In this document: piece by piece, positions 49,415 through 61,460 of the stretch
Layout of the letters: each line of letters begins with the position of its first letter
Numbering within the stretch: position 1 is the first letter of the stretch
Assembly: GCA_007449985.2 (NCBI GenBank)
Contig: VIIQ02000688.1
Coordinates: 186,001 to 250,000 of the forward strand
Origin: Desmodesmus armatus
Taxonomy: Eukaryota; Chlorophyta; Chlorophyceae; Sphaeropleales; Scenedesmaceae
Reading direction: 5' to 3'
DNA length: 64,000 nucleotides
Made by a program: the position numbers and the translations under genes
The notes under the pieces: generated by a model
The model's database searches: none
What the model was told of the DNA's origin: nothing
The model's input: the letters and a program-made list of their open reading frames with translations, nothing else

Positions 49415-52400
49415 TCATTCCAGCCCACACGCCTGCTCCAGCCAGCCAAACAAGTGCTGCTGAACCCTCTCAAAGCTGCCCAGACCCCTGATGCAAGGAT
49501 ACTTGTCTAGCAGCTTCTCCACAGAACCCTCTGGGTGAAGCAGCAGGTATGCCAAAAACCGCCTGGAGACACACGAACCCACACCATGTGCAGTACCAGT
49601 GCTGCCGTCAGACACACCACAACAACTGCTGGTGCCATCTGCCAGTGCGCCCACTGCACTGTGCTTCCCGCATCCGATGTGACAAAGGGCTCCAGGTCTA
49701 CTACTGCAGTAGCTCTCAACAGCAACACGAAGTAGATCCACATTGCACTCAAATAAAGACACAAACAGAGCGACAAAGTCATACAGTGGGTCCCCTATGC
49801 CAGCATCCGCAAAGTCAATAAGGCCAACAGACCCCAGGCCTGTTGTATCCTCCAGTGATTCACTGCAGGAAAGGCTGCTGGCAGTACTGGCAGCGGCTTC
49901 TCTAGCTAGCTGCCCTCCCATCCCTCCCAGCTGCAGCAGCACATTCCCAGCCATGACATCTCCATGCAGCCATGCAGGCTGCCAGCAGGGAGTCATGGCC
50001 ATGCTAAGCCTGGGGCCCACTGCTGCAACAGCAGCAGCGGAGGCATCCTCAGACTGCTGTGTCACTACTGGTGAGGCCGCTGCTTCTGTGGCAGCCTGTG
50101 TGCTGGTCTGTATCCTGCGGTGCCCACTGCCTGCAGTGCCGCCAGCATAACACCCGGAGGCTCCCTGGCTGCTGCTGCTAGTGCACTGATCGCTGCCAGC
50201 AGCACACGTGTAGCTGCTAGAAGAGCTGCCACCGCAGCAGCAGCCACTGGTGGCTGCTTCTGCATCAGCAGGCTTTGTGGCACTGCTGCCTGGCAGGCAC
50301 TCTGCAAGGTATGCAGGCAGCTGCTGCACCCACCAGCACGGCAGGGCTCCCTCACCCACACCCATCAAGGGACACAGTGCGCCATCAGGATGCAGACCAT
50401 CTGCTGCTGCAGCCTCTGGCACAGGCGGCAAGATGCTGCTGTGCGAGGGGGGGAGGGAGCTGGCACCCTTCTGGGGACACAGTGCAGCATCAACCCCTGC
50501 TGCGACCTCGAGCACAGGTGGCAGCATACTGCTGCCAGAAGAATGACGATCTTGCCTGCGATGCTGCAGCACCGTTGCAATGTTGTCAGGCCCCTCGCTC
50601 TTGCTGCCACTGCTGCACGCCACATGCTGTTGCTGGCCACAGGCCAGTCCCCCAAAGCAGCAATGCCCCTGCACACCTTGCTGCAGCGTATCCCCCTGCA
50701 GCAGCTGCTGCTGCTGCTGTAGCCGCTGCACCTGCAGTGCGGTCTGTGCTGTCAATGCATCCACAGCATCAGGCAGCTCCCTGCACAGCTGTGCTGCTAC
50801 TGTTCCCAGGCCTGACAGCTCGACCTGATCCATCATAAGTTCATCCAGCAGTGCTGCCCTGCAGTGCTGCAGGAACTGCAGGAACGGCCAGTGAGGACCA
50901 GGGCCCCTGCTACAGCCACTGCTGCATCCCCTGCTATTGCCACTGCTGTGGCCTGCACAGTCGCAACCTCTGCTACTAATGCCGACAGGGCTGTAACTGC
51001 CGCAGGTGCTGCCACTGCTGTCACTGCTGCCGTTGATTGCACCGGTATGACCGACGACGGTTGCAGCGGCACCGGCAGCATCATATGTGCAGTAGCCAAC
51101 CTGGCCTTGCTGTGCTGGGTCTGCCTTGCACTCCTCATGTGATGATGGGTGAGGCTGAGGCGCTGTGCATGCTGTGCTGCAGTCCTGCAGCCACCCCAGC
51201 TCAACACTCCACAAGCCTCCCTGTCGCCCATCTCGCCAGAAGGGGCTGCGCAGCAGCTGCTGCACTGCATCACCTGGTGCTGCTGCCGCTGGTGCTGCTG
51301 CTGCCGGTGCTACATCAGATGCTGCACCATCCTTCTGAGGCCCTGAGGTAGATGCCGCGGGGCAGCCTGGCAGAGGCCGGCTGTGCACAGCCGCTGTGGC
51401 GCCACCTGTGGCACTTGCTGGCGATACAAGGTTGGAGCTTGGGGGAGGTGCTGGCAAGGGCTGGCTGTGGACTGCTGCAGCCAGAGTAGGGCCGCAAGCT
51501 GTGCCTGTGGCAGAAGCCACATCAGCAGCTGCACTCTCCCTCAGAGTGGAGGCCAAGGGGCAGCCCGGCAGGGGCTGGCTGTGCACTGCTGCCAGCAGTT
51601 GGCCCAGGGACCATGCCAGCTGCTGCCAGTCAGTTTTGCTGAGCTGCTGCCTGACCTGACTGACTGAACCACCTGCTGGCACCCTGGAGAGGACCAGGTA
51701 GGGTATGCTGTGGAAGCTGCTGTCAGGATCCACATGCTGCTGCTGCTGCTGCTTGGGTACTGCTGCTAGTGCTGTTGCAGCGGCTGCTGCTGCTGTGGTG
51801 TGGGCTTGTGTGCCGCAGGCAGCTGTATGTGGATTGTGCCGTGGCCCAACAGCTGTGGGGCGAGCAGCTGAATGTCCCGGTGCCGATGGCTTGGCATGTC
51901 CTGCCTTTCCAGAACCTGGCCAGGTGCTGCTGCTGCTGCTGCTGTTGCTCCTGCTGCAGCAGCGGTGCCAGGTGTCCCCGATGTTGCAGCACCATCTGTG
52001 CGACAGTGGGAAAACTTGCAGCAGTCGCTGCGCCGACTGCTGCTCCTATTGTGATGCTGCTGGTCTGACTGTAAGGTGGTGTGGCACCCACTTTGCCACC
52101 CCGAACCCATAATTCCTACCCAGTCTTCCTGATCCACCTGCCACTGCTGCTGCTGCTGCTGCTGCTGCAGGTAGGATGGCAAGGCGGAGCAAACATGAGC
52201 CTCCACAGCAGCAGCAGCCTCTGCATCCAAGCCTGTCTGCCCCACCAGCAGCTTGACCACCACACCCCCAACACTGAACACCAGGCTGTCTGCACCACAC
52301 TGCGGCAACAGCGCTGCACCTGACACACCACCCTCAGCAGTAGCTATGCCGTGTGCAGCACAGACGGCAGCCAGCAGCTGCTGCCACTGGTCTAGGTGAA

Positions 52401-55400
52401 GCCACTTGCGGCACACACCTTGCAGCAGCAGCTGCATGGGCTGCCCCTGCTGCCGCAGCTCTTTCTGGCCCCCCTGCTGGCCCCCTGCAGCTGCTGTCAC
52501 AAGCAACTGATCAGCAGTAGCAGCAGCAGCAGCAGGTGCACCAGCTGGTTCTGCAACTGGCCCCAGCCTGCCTGCCTGACACTGCTGCTGCTGTGTTTGC
52601 TGCTGCTGCTGCTGCTTCCACAGGGTATGCAGCCAGGTTCCCAGCAGCCTGTCGTGTGTGAACCCCTTCCCTGAGCAGCAACACTCCAGCACGCCACCCC
52701 GGGGGGGACTGAGCCACCAGTGGTACCTGAAGGCGGCCACTCCTCAGGCTCAACGTTATCCTCAGGTGCACACTGGTCTGCGGGGAGCTGCAGCTCCTGC
52801 GTCTGTATGGTGCTGCACCTGCTGCTGCCGCTGCTGTGCTCTGCGGTGCTGAGGCCGCTGCTGTTGCTGCCGCAAGGCCAGGTGCTGCTGCTGTGCTGTG
52901 CATTGGGGCTGCTGGAGCAGCAGCTGCAGCAGCACCGGCGACCCCCGTCGCACATCCACGCTGGTGCTGCTGCTGATTGTGCTGTTGTTGAGGAGGTAGA
53001 CGTCTGCTACTGTCACAGCTGAGCCATGGGGTGATGCCCTTGCTGCTATCCTGATGGTGCCGCTGACAGCACTGCTGCAGGGGGCCTGTGGGTAGTGAAA
53101 CGGCTGTACAGGCGGCAGGTCGCATGGACACTGGCTGCTGATGTTGCCACTACCTGCTGCTGCTGCTGCACTGCCTGGTGCTTGCACTGTTGATGCGCGG
53201 CTATCTGAGCTAGCTGCAGCGCCAGCAGGAGAACATGCAGACGGTGCATCTGCTAGTACTACAGACAGCTCCTGCTGACTCCCCAGCTGCACTGCTGCCA
53301 GCCCAGTAGCAGCAGCAGCAGCAGCCTCACTGCTGCTGCTCTCCTGCAGCCTGTGAAGCCCCTCCCACTGCTGCCGCTGGTGCTGCTGATTTGCTTGTAC
53401 TGCAGACAGCTCCTGCTGACTCTCCAACTGCAGTGCTGCCAGCCCAGCCGCCGCAACCGCCGCCGCCGCCGCCGCAGCAGCAGCAGCAGCAGCAGTGAGC
53501 TGGTGCTGCTGCCACATCAGCATCCAGCTGCGCTGCTCAGGGCCGTAGTATCCCAGGGGTTTGCGGTGTAAGCCCTGGAGCCCTGAGCCATATGTGCCAC
53601 CACACGCTCCAGGTTAGCCTCTGACACGAAGTTCTGTGTGACTGCTAGGGAAGGCTCCAGATTGAGCACGCAGTGCCACCAACCACCTGAGGTGTTGCAG
53701 CAGCAGTGACAGCCAGCAGCACCAGGACTAGTCAGCTGCAGGGCATGTCAGTGTGACGGATTGTGACAGGGTGTTCAGGCATGGTTTGAACCTTGTACCA
53801 ATAACAGTAACAGTGATGGCCAGCTCAAGGAATGTTGCGTCAGCAGTGCCTGCTGTGGCACTGCCAGTTGGCTGCTAGCAGCATAGCATGTGAGGGCTCC
53901 AGATTGAGCACCCAGTGCCACCAACCACCTGTGGTGTTGCAGCAGTGGCAGCCAGCAGCACCAGGACTAGTCAGCTGCAGGACATGTCTGTGTGGTGGAG
54001 TGTGATGGCCAGCTCAAGGGATGTTGTGTTAGCAGTACTGGCTGTGGCATTGCCAGTGGCCTGCTGGAAGCATAGTGAGTGAGCACCCCATGCCACCAAC
54101 CACCTGTTGAGTTACTACAGCGATGGCAGCCAGCAGCACTGGGACCCGTCAGCTGCAGCTCCGGAGGTTGCAGGTTGCAGGTTGCAGCAGTCCTAAGGCA
54201 CCGCCGGGAGGCCTTGCCCACCTGGCACATGAACAACCCTCCCCTGCCTCCAGCTCCGCCAATCATGAGTACTCTCAAGCACTGGTCGTTGTGGTAGTAA
54301 AATCAGCAAGGGAGTAATCCTGAGGCACCCTAGGGTGGCTCACCCACCTGGCACGTACACCACCTCCCCAGGGTGCTGCACAAACTCCAGTGGGCGCTGC
54401 TGTGGTGTCAGGTGGGGGTACACCTCAAGGTACCACTGCAGGGAGGTCAGACCACTGCCAGCCGAACCATCACCACCCTCATCACTACTGCTGCTGCTGC
54501 TGCTGCTGCAGCAGGAGGTGGTCTCATCGCTGCTGCTGCTGGCGGTGCACCAGCTGCTGCTGGAACTGCAGCAAGACGTGTGGCCAGGATCTTGCTGCTG
54601 CTGCTGCTGCTGCAAGTGTTGGAGGCCAGGCGGCTCAACATGTGGGGGGTACAGTGCCCAGCGCTTGCGGCCTAAACCAGCAAGGGCAGCAAGAGAGGTA
54701 CAGATGAAGGCTGTTACCACAATGTAAGTCTGGGGCCAGTACATTGCATGCACATGCTCATCTGAGATGCTGTCCTCCCCTTAAACCAACAGAGACCAGA
54801 CGACCTCAAGAGTCAGCCACAGAAGACATAGGGGTGCTGCAAGCTTTTGATCCCTTGCTAGAAGCCGGCGTATTGCTCCTGAGTCTCCATGGAAAGGACG
54901 TCTCCAGCACAGGCTGGCAGGGAACATGCTCACCAGTGATGAGGGCGTTCCATGCTGAAGTGAGTGAGGGGTCAACGTGCCAGGAGGCACCAGCACGGGC
55001 AGGACCCAACACCAACCAACGGTGGGGGGGACGGTCGCAAGGGTCTGCACAGCACAAACAGCAGCAGCGTGCAACAAAACGGGTGTTGGGTGTCTCTGAT
55101 CTGTGTGAGGAGCTGCCTCAGACCCTCGGGGGTTGGGTGTACTCAGCTGTTGTGTTTGTGGTGCCGGCCGGTGGGTGGCTGTGTGGCCAGCCGGTGGCCG
55201 GTCGGTGGGGGTCTGAGAACAAATGAGGAGACAGAAACAGTATGCAAGCCATGAGTCTTTCCTGATCTCATCTGCACCTCTCCCTCGCCCATGCAGCTCA
55301 TGGGGTCGTGGGGCATCCAGCTAGGAGCGGGATACCACTGCAGCAACCCCAGGCCGGTGCTGCAACAGGTGCATGTCTTGCATGGCAGCACCGGCCTGGG

Positions 55401-56659
55401 GTGCTGCACTGCAAGACATGTACATGTTCAACCTACAAGTGCAATCCTCTGCGGCCTCTCATACCCCTTTCCCATCAGAAGCAAGCCAGGCTGCAGTCTA
55501 CAACTCACCCATGCAGCTCATGAGGTCTTGAGGCAGCCAGCTAGGGGCGGTGTACCACTGCATCATGCCAGGTGCCGCTGCTGCAAAGTCCTCATCAAAG
55601 ATGTAGAGTGGGTCCTCATCTGTCTGCTGCTGCATGTAGTGAAGGTAGCAGCCCAGCTGCATGGGGGCCTTGCCACCCTGCGGCAGGCCAGCTTTGAACA
55701 GGCAGTGGCCGTACGATGCTGCCAGCTGCTGCCACTGCCAGTGCTGCTGCCAGCCTGATGGCCACTCGGCATCCAGTGTGCCTGCAGGAGGGAAAACGGT
55801 GAAGTTGGGCAGGCAGGCAGGCAGGCGGGCTAGGGTCAAGGGGACATGAAAAAGCTGCTGCAAGACGTGCACTTGGGAGCAGAGGACGGTGGTCGCCCCA
55901 TGCCTTGGACCTTGGGGCAAGCAGTCATACCAGGAGACATGCTTGCCACACGTTGAACTACAGGTCTGTAGATTGTATCTTCACCTACCTGAGACGATCA
56001 CAGGCAGTCCTGGTGCGTCGTAGCTGCTGCAGAAGCTGTGGCAATCCAGCATGTTGTGCTGCACGCGCGGCACCTGATCAACTGCTGGCAGGAACCCAGA
56101 CAGCAGCATGTTGCTGCGGCACCAGCGGCGGTACAGTAAGTCCGACTGCAGGTCTGGAACTTCCTGCAGAGGCTTTGCTGCTGCTGCTAAAGCATACTCC
56201 AGTTGCTGTATGGTGTGCTGGACCCTCTGCTGCTGGGATGCTGCTGCATGGGGCAGCTGCGCCTTGTGTGCATGAAGCAACAGCCACAGGGCTGTTGATC
56301 TCCAAGAACCCTGCAAGGCATGTGCTGTCAAGAATAAGGACGTGCATGGACGGCCCTTTTGAAGGTGACCCCCCTCTTCTTGGCGCCCAGTGCTCCAGAA
56401 GCACACACTGATGTGTTCAATCAGCAAAACAACAGTGCATACACGACTGCGATGTGGTTCTTACCTTGAACTGCACGGGACCTTGACTGGGCCCAGCAAG
56501 CACAAGATGTTGCCACAGCACATCCTGCAGTGCCCACACTCTTAGGTGCCGAGAGCAGGAGGCGAGGGCGCAAAGGTCCTTTGCATCGAGGCCAAACAGT
56601 ACGAGACTGAATAGAGCGTCTGGTAAGCAGTCGAGACAGCCTTTTGGCGTCGTCTGCAT
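49415..56659 (-). CDS. F-box + JmjC + APH-like kinase fusion (JMJ21 type)
   Basis: Supported exons: 56659-56465, 56310-55989, 55781-55509, 55044-54934, 54671-54348, then from 53686; the last open segment ends at 49415. The F-box is [20 protein letters not shown]. The JmjC part includes [45 protein letters not shown] (Fe-binding H-x-D), [32 protein letters not shown] (distal His) and [18 protein letters not shown]. The C-terminal kinase-like part has [43 protein letters not shown] (catalytic HGD) and [20 protein letters not shown] (metal-binding D). Arabidopsis JMJ21 (At1g78280) has this domain order. Long Ala/Gln/Ser linkers from CAG repeats separate the domains. Between 51.7 and 53.6 kb the frame changes at 53556-53559 and near 51802; exons there are uncertain. 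Function is probably protein hydroxylation or demethylation plus small-molecule phosphorylation, but not demonstrated. Confidence 0.85.
53889..54115 (-). pseudogene. Two echoes of the JMJ21-like exon 6 acceptor region
   Basis: The true acceptor and exon start lie at about 53641-53700 (GGTGGTTGGTGGCACTGCGT on the minus strand). The same junction recurs at 53893-53945 and more weakly at 54081-54110, each still with an AG before GTGGTTGGTGGCA. The flanks (CCAGCAGCACCAGGACTAGT, CAGCTGCAGG) are duplicated as well, giving a decayed tandem array of about 250- and 165-base steps. Confidence 0.85.
54180..54260 (-). pseudogene. Echo of the JMJ21-like exon 5 donor region
   Basis: On the minus strand, GTTCATGTGCCAGGTGGGCA and the following GGTGCCTTAGGA parallel the real exon end GTGTACGTGCCAG|GTGGGTGAGC and its intron (GGTGCCTCAGGA) at 54310-54375. 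The copy lies in the following intron. Confidence 0.7.
55282..55350 (-). pseudogene. Echo of the JMJ21-like exon 3 end
   Basis: Matches 55501-55570 (minus strand CAGTGGTA, CGC(T/C)CCTAGCTGG and CTCATGAGCTGCATGGG-like blocks). The donor GGGTGAG is changed to GGGCGAG, so the copy should not be used as a splice site. Confidence 0.85.
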
Positions 56660-56943
56660 TGTCAGATCACTGATCTAGCTTTTCCCAACAAGCGCGGGAG
56701 AGAAACAGCTGTAGGACGTACCTTCAAGGTTAGTAAGCATTGCTTACTAAGCACGCCCCACTCCGTCCGCCTGGACAAAATTGGCGCCAACTGTACAGTT
56801 GCACATGTGCTGTCAATGACAGCCTGTCATACTGGCTGTAGCGTGAGAGGGTGTTTTCGACATACACTTCCAACCCAGCCATGTCACATAACAGCAGCAG
56901 AACTAGCTTTGTGCGTGCTGCTTGACCAAGAACCATGGACATT

Positions 56944-59900
56944 TCAACGCACAGGAGCGCGCTGCTGCTGCACCGCCTGCCTCTGCTGCTGCCTCGGCCC
57001 TCCACCCCCATCTTGCCGCCTTTGCTGCTGCTGCCCCTGCCCCTGCCCCTGCCGCTGCTGCTGCCCCTGCCGCTGCCCTTGACGTTGTGGTCGCTGCTGG
57101 CTGGGTGCTGCTGCTGGGACCTTGCAGCCAGGGAACTCCCCAATTTCTGCTGCTGAGGCTGTGGCTTCAGCAAGGGGCAGGAATGGCTCCTGCAGCCCTA
57201 TGGCCAGCTGCTGTGCCTGCTCTGGGCTCTTGCCCCTCAGAGCTGCAAGCCTGTCTGCCAGCGCCCGGCCGCTGAGCCAAGCCGATTGTATGCTGGCACC
57301 TGTACACAACACACACAGCACACACAGCACATGCACAGCTCTGTGGCTGCTGATAAGCCCGCCAACCTAGCTTGCCATGCGCACATCCACAGCAAGCGCT
57401 GCATCAATATCCATATGCCTGTACGGACAATCGCAAGCGTGCAAGCAACAGAAGCTGACCAACTACCGACATGTGCTGTTGCGTTCCGCACCTGTCAGCC
57501 AGTCTCCACACACTCCCACCCGAGCAGCGGGGTCCAGTATGCAAGCCACCTTGGGGCTATTGAGCGGCAAAGCAGCTCCCCACAGCTGGACCCTGCACAG
57601 GCAGAGACAAGACATGACCATCAGGAATACTTCTACTACTTAATGGGTCAGGGCCGCGCCTGACCGCCCATTCTGGAGCCAAACTAGGCTCATATGGCAT
57701 ACTGTAGGCAGGCTGATACCGTACATAGCTGGTGCAGCAGCAGCCAGTCAGCGAGGAGCTGTTCGGTAGGGTTACTCAACTGCCCGCTGACTGGCTGCTG
57801 CTGCACCAGCTATGTATGGTATCAGCCCCACACAGGCCAGCGTCTTACACAGGAGACGCTAAGAATGTTGTAGTCTCACTAAGTCGCAGGACCACAACAT
57901 TACTGGACACTTTCCTGTATTGCCTAAGTGCAAGACAGGCCAACAGCTTCTGGCTCCCTTGAATTGAAATCTGCAAACTGGGCCTTTATACAAACTGAAC
58001 ACCTGCACAGGCTTGCTTCAATCCGTCTGTTTGTATCTCATGAGAGCAAAGGCACAAGTCAGGCCTCACTTGGTGAACACTGGCCGTGGGAGCTTCACAG
58101 TGCCGGAGGGCCCCAGCGCCTGCTGGAATGCATCCAGCATCTCCCCTGTGATCTTAGCTGCCACGTCAGAAGGCACACGCTCCTGCGGAACCTTGTTGGA
58201 CTGCAGGACAGAACAAGCCCAGCATACGGAGCCACTCAGCAAGCAAACCTACACTATCAGCAACAGTTGGAATGACAACGGAGCTATGTTGCAAACACCT
58301 GCGCAACCATCCAAGCCTTGCATTCAAAGCACAGGACGCGCAAAGAATGACCAATCCCACTGTAGCTGGACAACCTGCGTTGCAGGCAATGGACGACATG
58401 TTGCCGTTCCTGGCAGGCATGTCACTTACAGGGTGAGCAGGTCGTATGATGTTAAAATCGCCCCCATTCACCCATTGGCCATCCAGCCACCAGCCTCAGC
58501 ACCCCAAGGCTGTGCAGCAGTGACGCGTGATACTAGCGCCACGCAACATACTAACGCAAACCACACGTCTGCTGCATGCTGTGTGCAAATCAGTCATGCG
58601 CTATGGCAGGGCGTTGCACCTGCTGGCTAGCTGGCATGTTGCATGTCATGCTGCTCTTGCACACGCAGCATACCCCCTGCGGCAGCAGCACCCACCTGTC
58701 CATAGCTGTTGGTACTGATGAGGGTCCAGCACTGCATGCTGCTGTGTGGCCCACCATGCTGCAGCTGCAGCTTAGCTGTGTTGTTGCCCACCCAGCTCAG
58801 CACAGAGCTGCCTTGGACAAACGCACCTGCAGCCAGGCAACAACATACTATTCTTAGTCAATGATGATACTATTGCTAGCGGTACTCATGTCAGGACGCA
58901 AGCAGCTCAATTGTTGTCTAAAGGAGGCATGATATGCGGCTAGTCGGCAGGGCGCCTGTCCCTCTTGTGAACTTATGCACAACACGCCAGTTGAAAGCCT
59001 CGGCGCCATCTGTGCCATGCAAAATGTCCACAGCAAAGCGGAAGCAAAGTGCCTTGAGCTTGCCAGGATGTGCCCAGGGAGACAATTGCTACTCCTGTTG
59101 CCATGATTGCCACCCCTGCTGCTCTTCGCCCAATGCAGCCAGCCCCCCTGCTGTCATTTACAGACATATGCTCCCACTCTTCCCCTTGGCCCCCTCCTGC
59201 CGTCATTGACCCCTATGCTCTGTGCCCCTCACCTTCCATGCCCCTGGCACTGCCACGGGCCCCTCAACCGACGACACCCCCGCCCCCTTCCGGCTGCCTG
59301 GCCCCCTCCTGCCTTCATGGCCCCTCTGCCCTGGCCCCCGCCCTGCTACATCTTCCATGCCCCCTGTCAGAGCAGGCTGCCCCCTCGGCCCCCTCCTGCC
59401 CTCACGCCTCCTCTGCCCTATGCCCGCTCACCTTCCATGCCCCCAGGCACTACCACGGGCCCCTCAAAAGCCACCATGCCCCCCCCCCCTTTCTGCTCCC
59501 CCCCCCCCCCCCCCCGCCTTCACGGCCCCTCTGCCCTGCCACCCCCCCCCTCATCCATCCCCCCTGTCAGAGCAGGCTGCCCCCCCCCCCGCCCCCTCCT
59601 GTCCTCACACCTCATCTGCCCTGTGCCCCCTCACCTTCCATGCCCCCAGGCACCACCACGGGCCCCTCAAAGGCCACCATGGTCACCCACACAGCACTCA
59701 GCCGCAGCCGCATCAGCTGGCGGGCAACATCAGGACTGCCGGTGGGACCAACCAGCCTGCGCAGCACAAACAGCAGCGGCAGCAGCGGCAAGATGGGTAT
59801 TGGACATGGGGTTTTGTCACCATCAACGTAGCTGCAAAACCCATGTATGATATGAGGATGTCTGGTGGCAAGCTTATGACGCAGGGCAACTGGCTGCAGG

Positions 59901-61460
59901 AGGAACCATCCAGCGCTGAAAGATGGGCAACCATGCAGTAGCCAGCTCACCAAAACCTGAAGACTGACGTTCAGATATCACACAGAAAACAACACCATTG
60001 TGGGTTTGTTCCTGAGTATGCAGGCTCAACTGACAGCCCCAGCAAGCCCACCTGTTGGCACACTTGCCATTGTGAGCGATGACCACAGCCCCAAAGGTGC
60101 CCTGGTCCCTGCCTGCACCACTCAGCTGCCAGCCACCCAGCTTGGCTGATGCAGCCATCTTGGCCACCCACATGGGCCGAACAACCTTGACACCACCCTT
60201 GGAGGACTGCACAGCCTGCAGGGCAGGCAGAGAAAAGCACTGTATGAAATACTACTCCATGTACTGTTCCACTGGTTTGATGCAGTGTGGCCAGGACATC
60301 TAGATGGCTCGGGTCAAGTATAACTGACACCACCACTTGGGGACTGCACACAGCCTGAATGGCAGGTGGTTTGTTGTGGCCAGCATATCCGGAGGACTCA
60401 GGTAGTAGTCAATACATATTACATCTGAACCTCTACTGCTGCTGATGCTCCACTGGATTGCTGCAGCGTGGCCAAGATAGTGGGATGCCCTGCTGAACAG
60501 GTGGCAGTTGCAGGAAAGTGCGCGATGAGACCAGCACACATACGGACATACTACCACCAAACCCTTCACAGCACACAGCACATCTTTGGGACCTATTGTG
60601 ACCCCCACACAGACCCTACCTCCTCTGCCATGTGCTCTGCCAGCTGCCGCATGCCATCAGTGGCAACATACACCGCCACATCCGCTCCTAACGGCTCAAA
60701 CGCCCCCCCAGGCTTGAGCGTACCCACAGGCCCCTCCCATCGCTTGGCAGCACCAGCAGCAACCCAAGCTTCACACTGCTGCTTGAATGCGGGGTCTGTA
60801 GCAGTGAAGCACTGTGCTGCGTGGTCAAACAGGAGCCCTGCTGCTCTCAAGCTGCTGCTGGCGTCCCTGGGGATCCAATCGGAGTGTATGGAGGGGTCTG
60901 TGGTGGTGCGGGTGGCTGCACGGCCCCCCACGCCGTGTTCGCCAGTGTCAAACACGACTGCTGGCATGGAGTGCTTAGCTAGGCCCTGCAGGATACAGCA
61001 GATGTCGATTGGAGGAGGCACAGCCCGTGGTGAGAACATGAGGTGGAGGTGTGGCAGGCAGGGTGGTAAATTGCAGTCTCATTGGCCAATGAGAGCTTCT
61101 TTCAGCCAGTGGGAAGGTTGCCGTTTGATAGTGACAGGTGAAGTCCATGATGATCCGGTCAGGACTGTGGTGAGGCCGGCAGATATTGTGTGACAGGCCA
61201 CACACCTGAGCACAGGCTTGGCCTGAGATACCACCGCCGATGATCCCAACTGGTAGGTTTGCAAGGGGCTGGCTGAATGTGACCTGACGCGTCTCGACAT
61301 TATCCCTGTGCCAGTTGTTCTTGTACCCCATTCGCTGTCGAGCTCGCTGAACCGGATCAGCTGGTGGTGCTGCTGCTGCTGCAGCACCAGCACCACAAAC
61401 AGAGCTTGCTGCTGCTGACACATCATGTACAGCAGTCCTGCTGTGCCGTGATAGAAGCAT
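56944..61460 (-). CDS. Renalase-like FAD/NAD(P)-binding oxidoreductase
   Basis: Eight exons: 61460-61206, 60985-60620, 60215-60052, 59756-59635, 58826-58696, 58200-58070, 57592-57492, 57299-56944; 541 residues, phases consistent. The dinucleotide-binding motif is LPVGIIGGGISGQACAQGLA, followed by the acidic end of strand 2 (VVFDTGEHGVGGRAATR), as in flavin amine oxidase-like enzymes. LLFDHAAQCFTATDPAF and the late FAD-contacting block ARVGVCGDWLTGASI, SAWLSGRALAD match plant renalase-like proteins (At3g04650 type). The first 75 residues (Ala/Ser-rich) could be a plastid or mitochondrial leader. Substrate unknown. The last 50 residues are a Gln/Arg/Gly low-complexity tail beyond the family end. 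The gene ends 285 bases before the JMJ21-like start codon. Intron 4 contains two extra copies of the exon 4 donor region and intron 6 a long hairpin. Confidence 0.87.
57711..57827. repeat. Intronic hairpin with 42-bp arms
   Basis: 57711-57752 and 57786-57827 are reverse complements over 42 bases with one mismatch, which would be a G-U pair in a plus-strand transcript. The loop is 33 bases. It lies in intron 6 of the renalase-like gene. The arms include CAG repeats but also unique sequence (GGCTGATACC, ACATAGCTGG), so it is not a simple-repeat artefact. Confidence 0.9.
59228..59690 (-). repeat. Three tandem copies of the renalase-like exon 4 donor region
   Basis: The real exon end is at 59635 (minus strand GGCATGGAAG|GTGAGG). 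Copies at about 59429-59482 and 59228-59275 repeat GAGGGGCCCGTGG, GGCATGGAAG and a GTGAGC/GTGAGG donor. The spacing is 199-203 bases and the copies share the C-rich filler between them. The middle copy keeps a coding-like end and an intact donor. Confidence 0.88.

Noticed and set aside
59070..59941. Long overlapping plus-strand proline-rich frames (about 240-250 residues)
   Set aside because: They are the antisense of the renalase-like exon 4 and its tandem C-rich intron repeats. Proline richness comes from C homopolymers and no domain is present.
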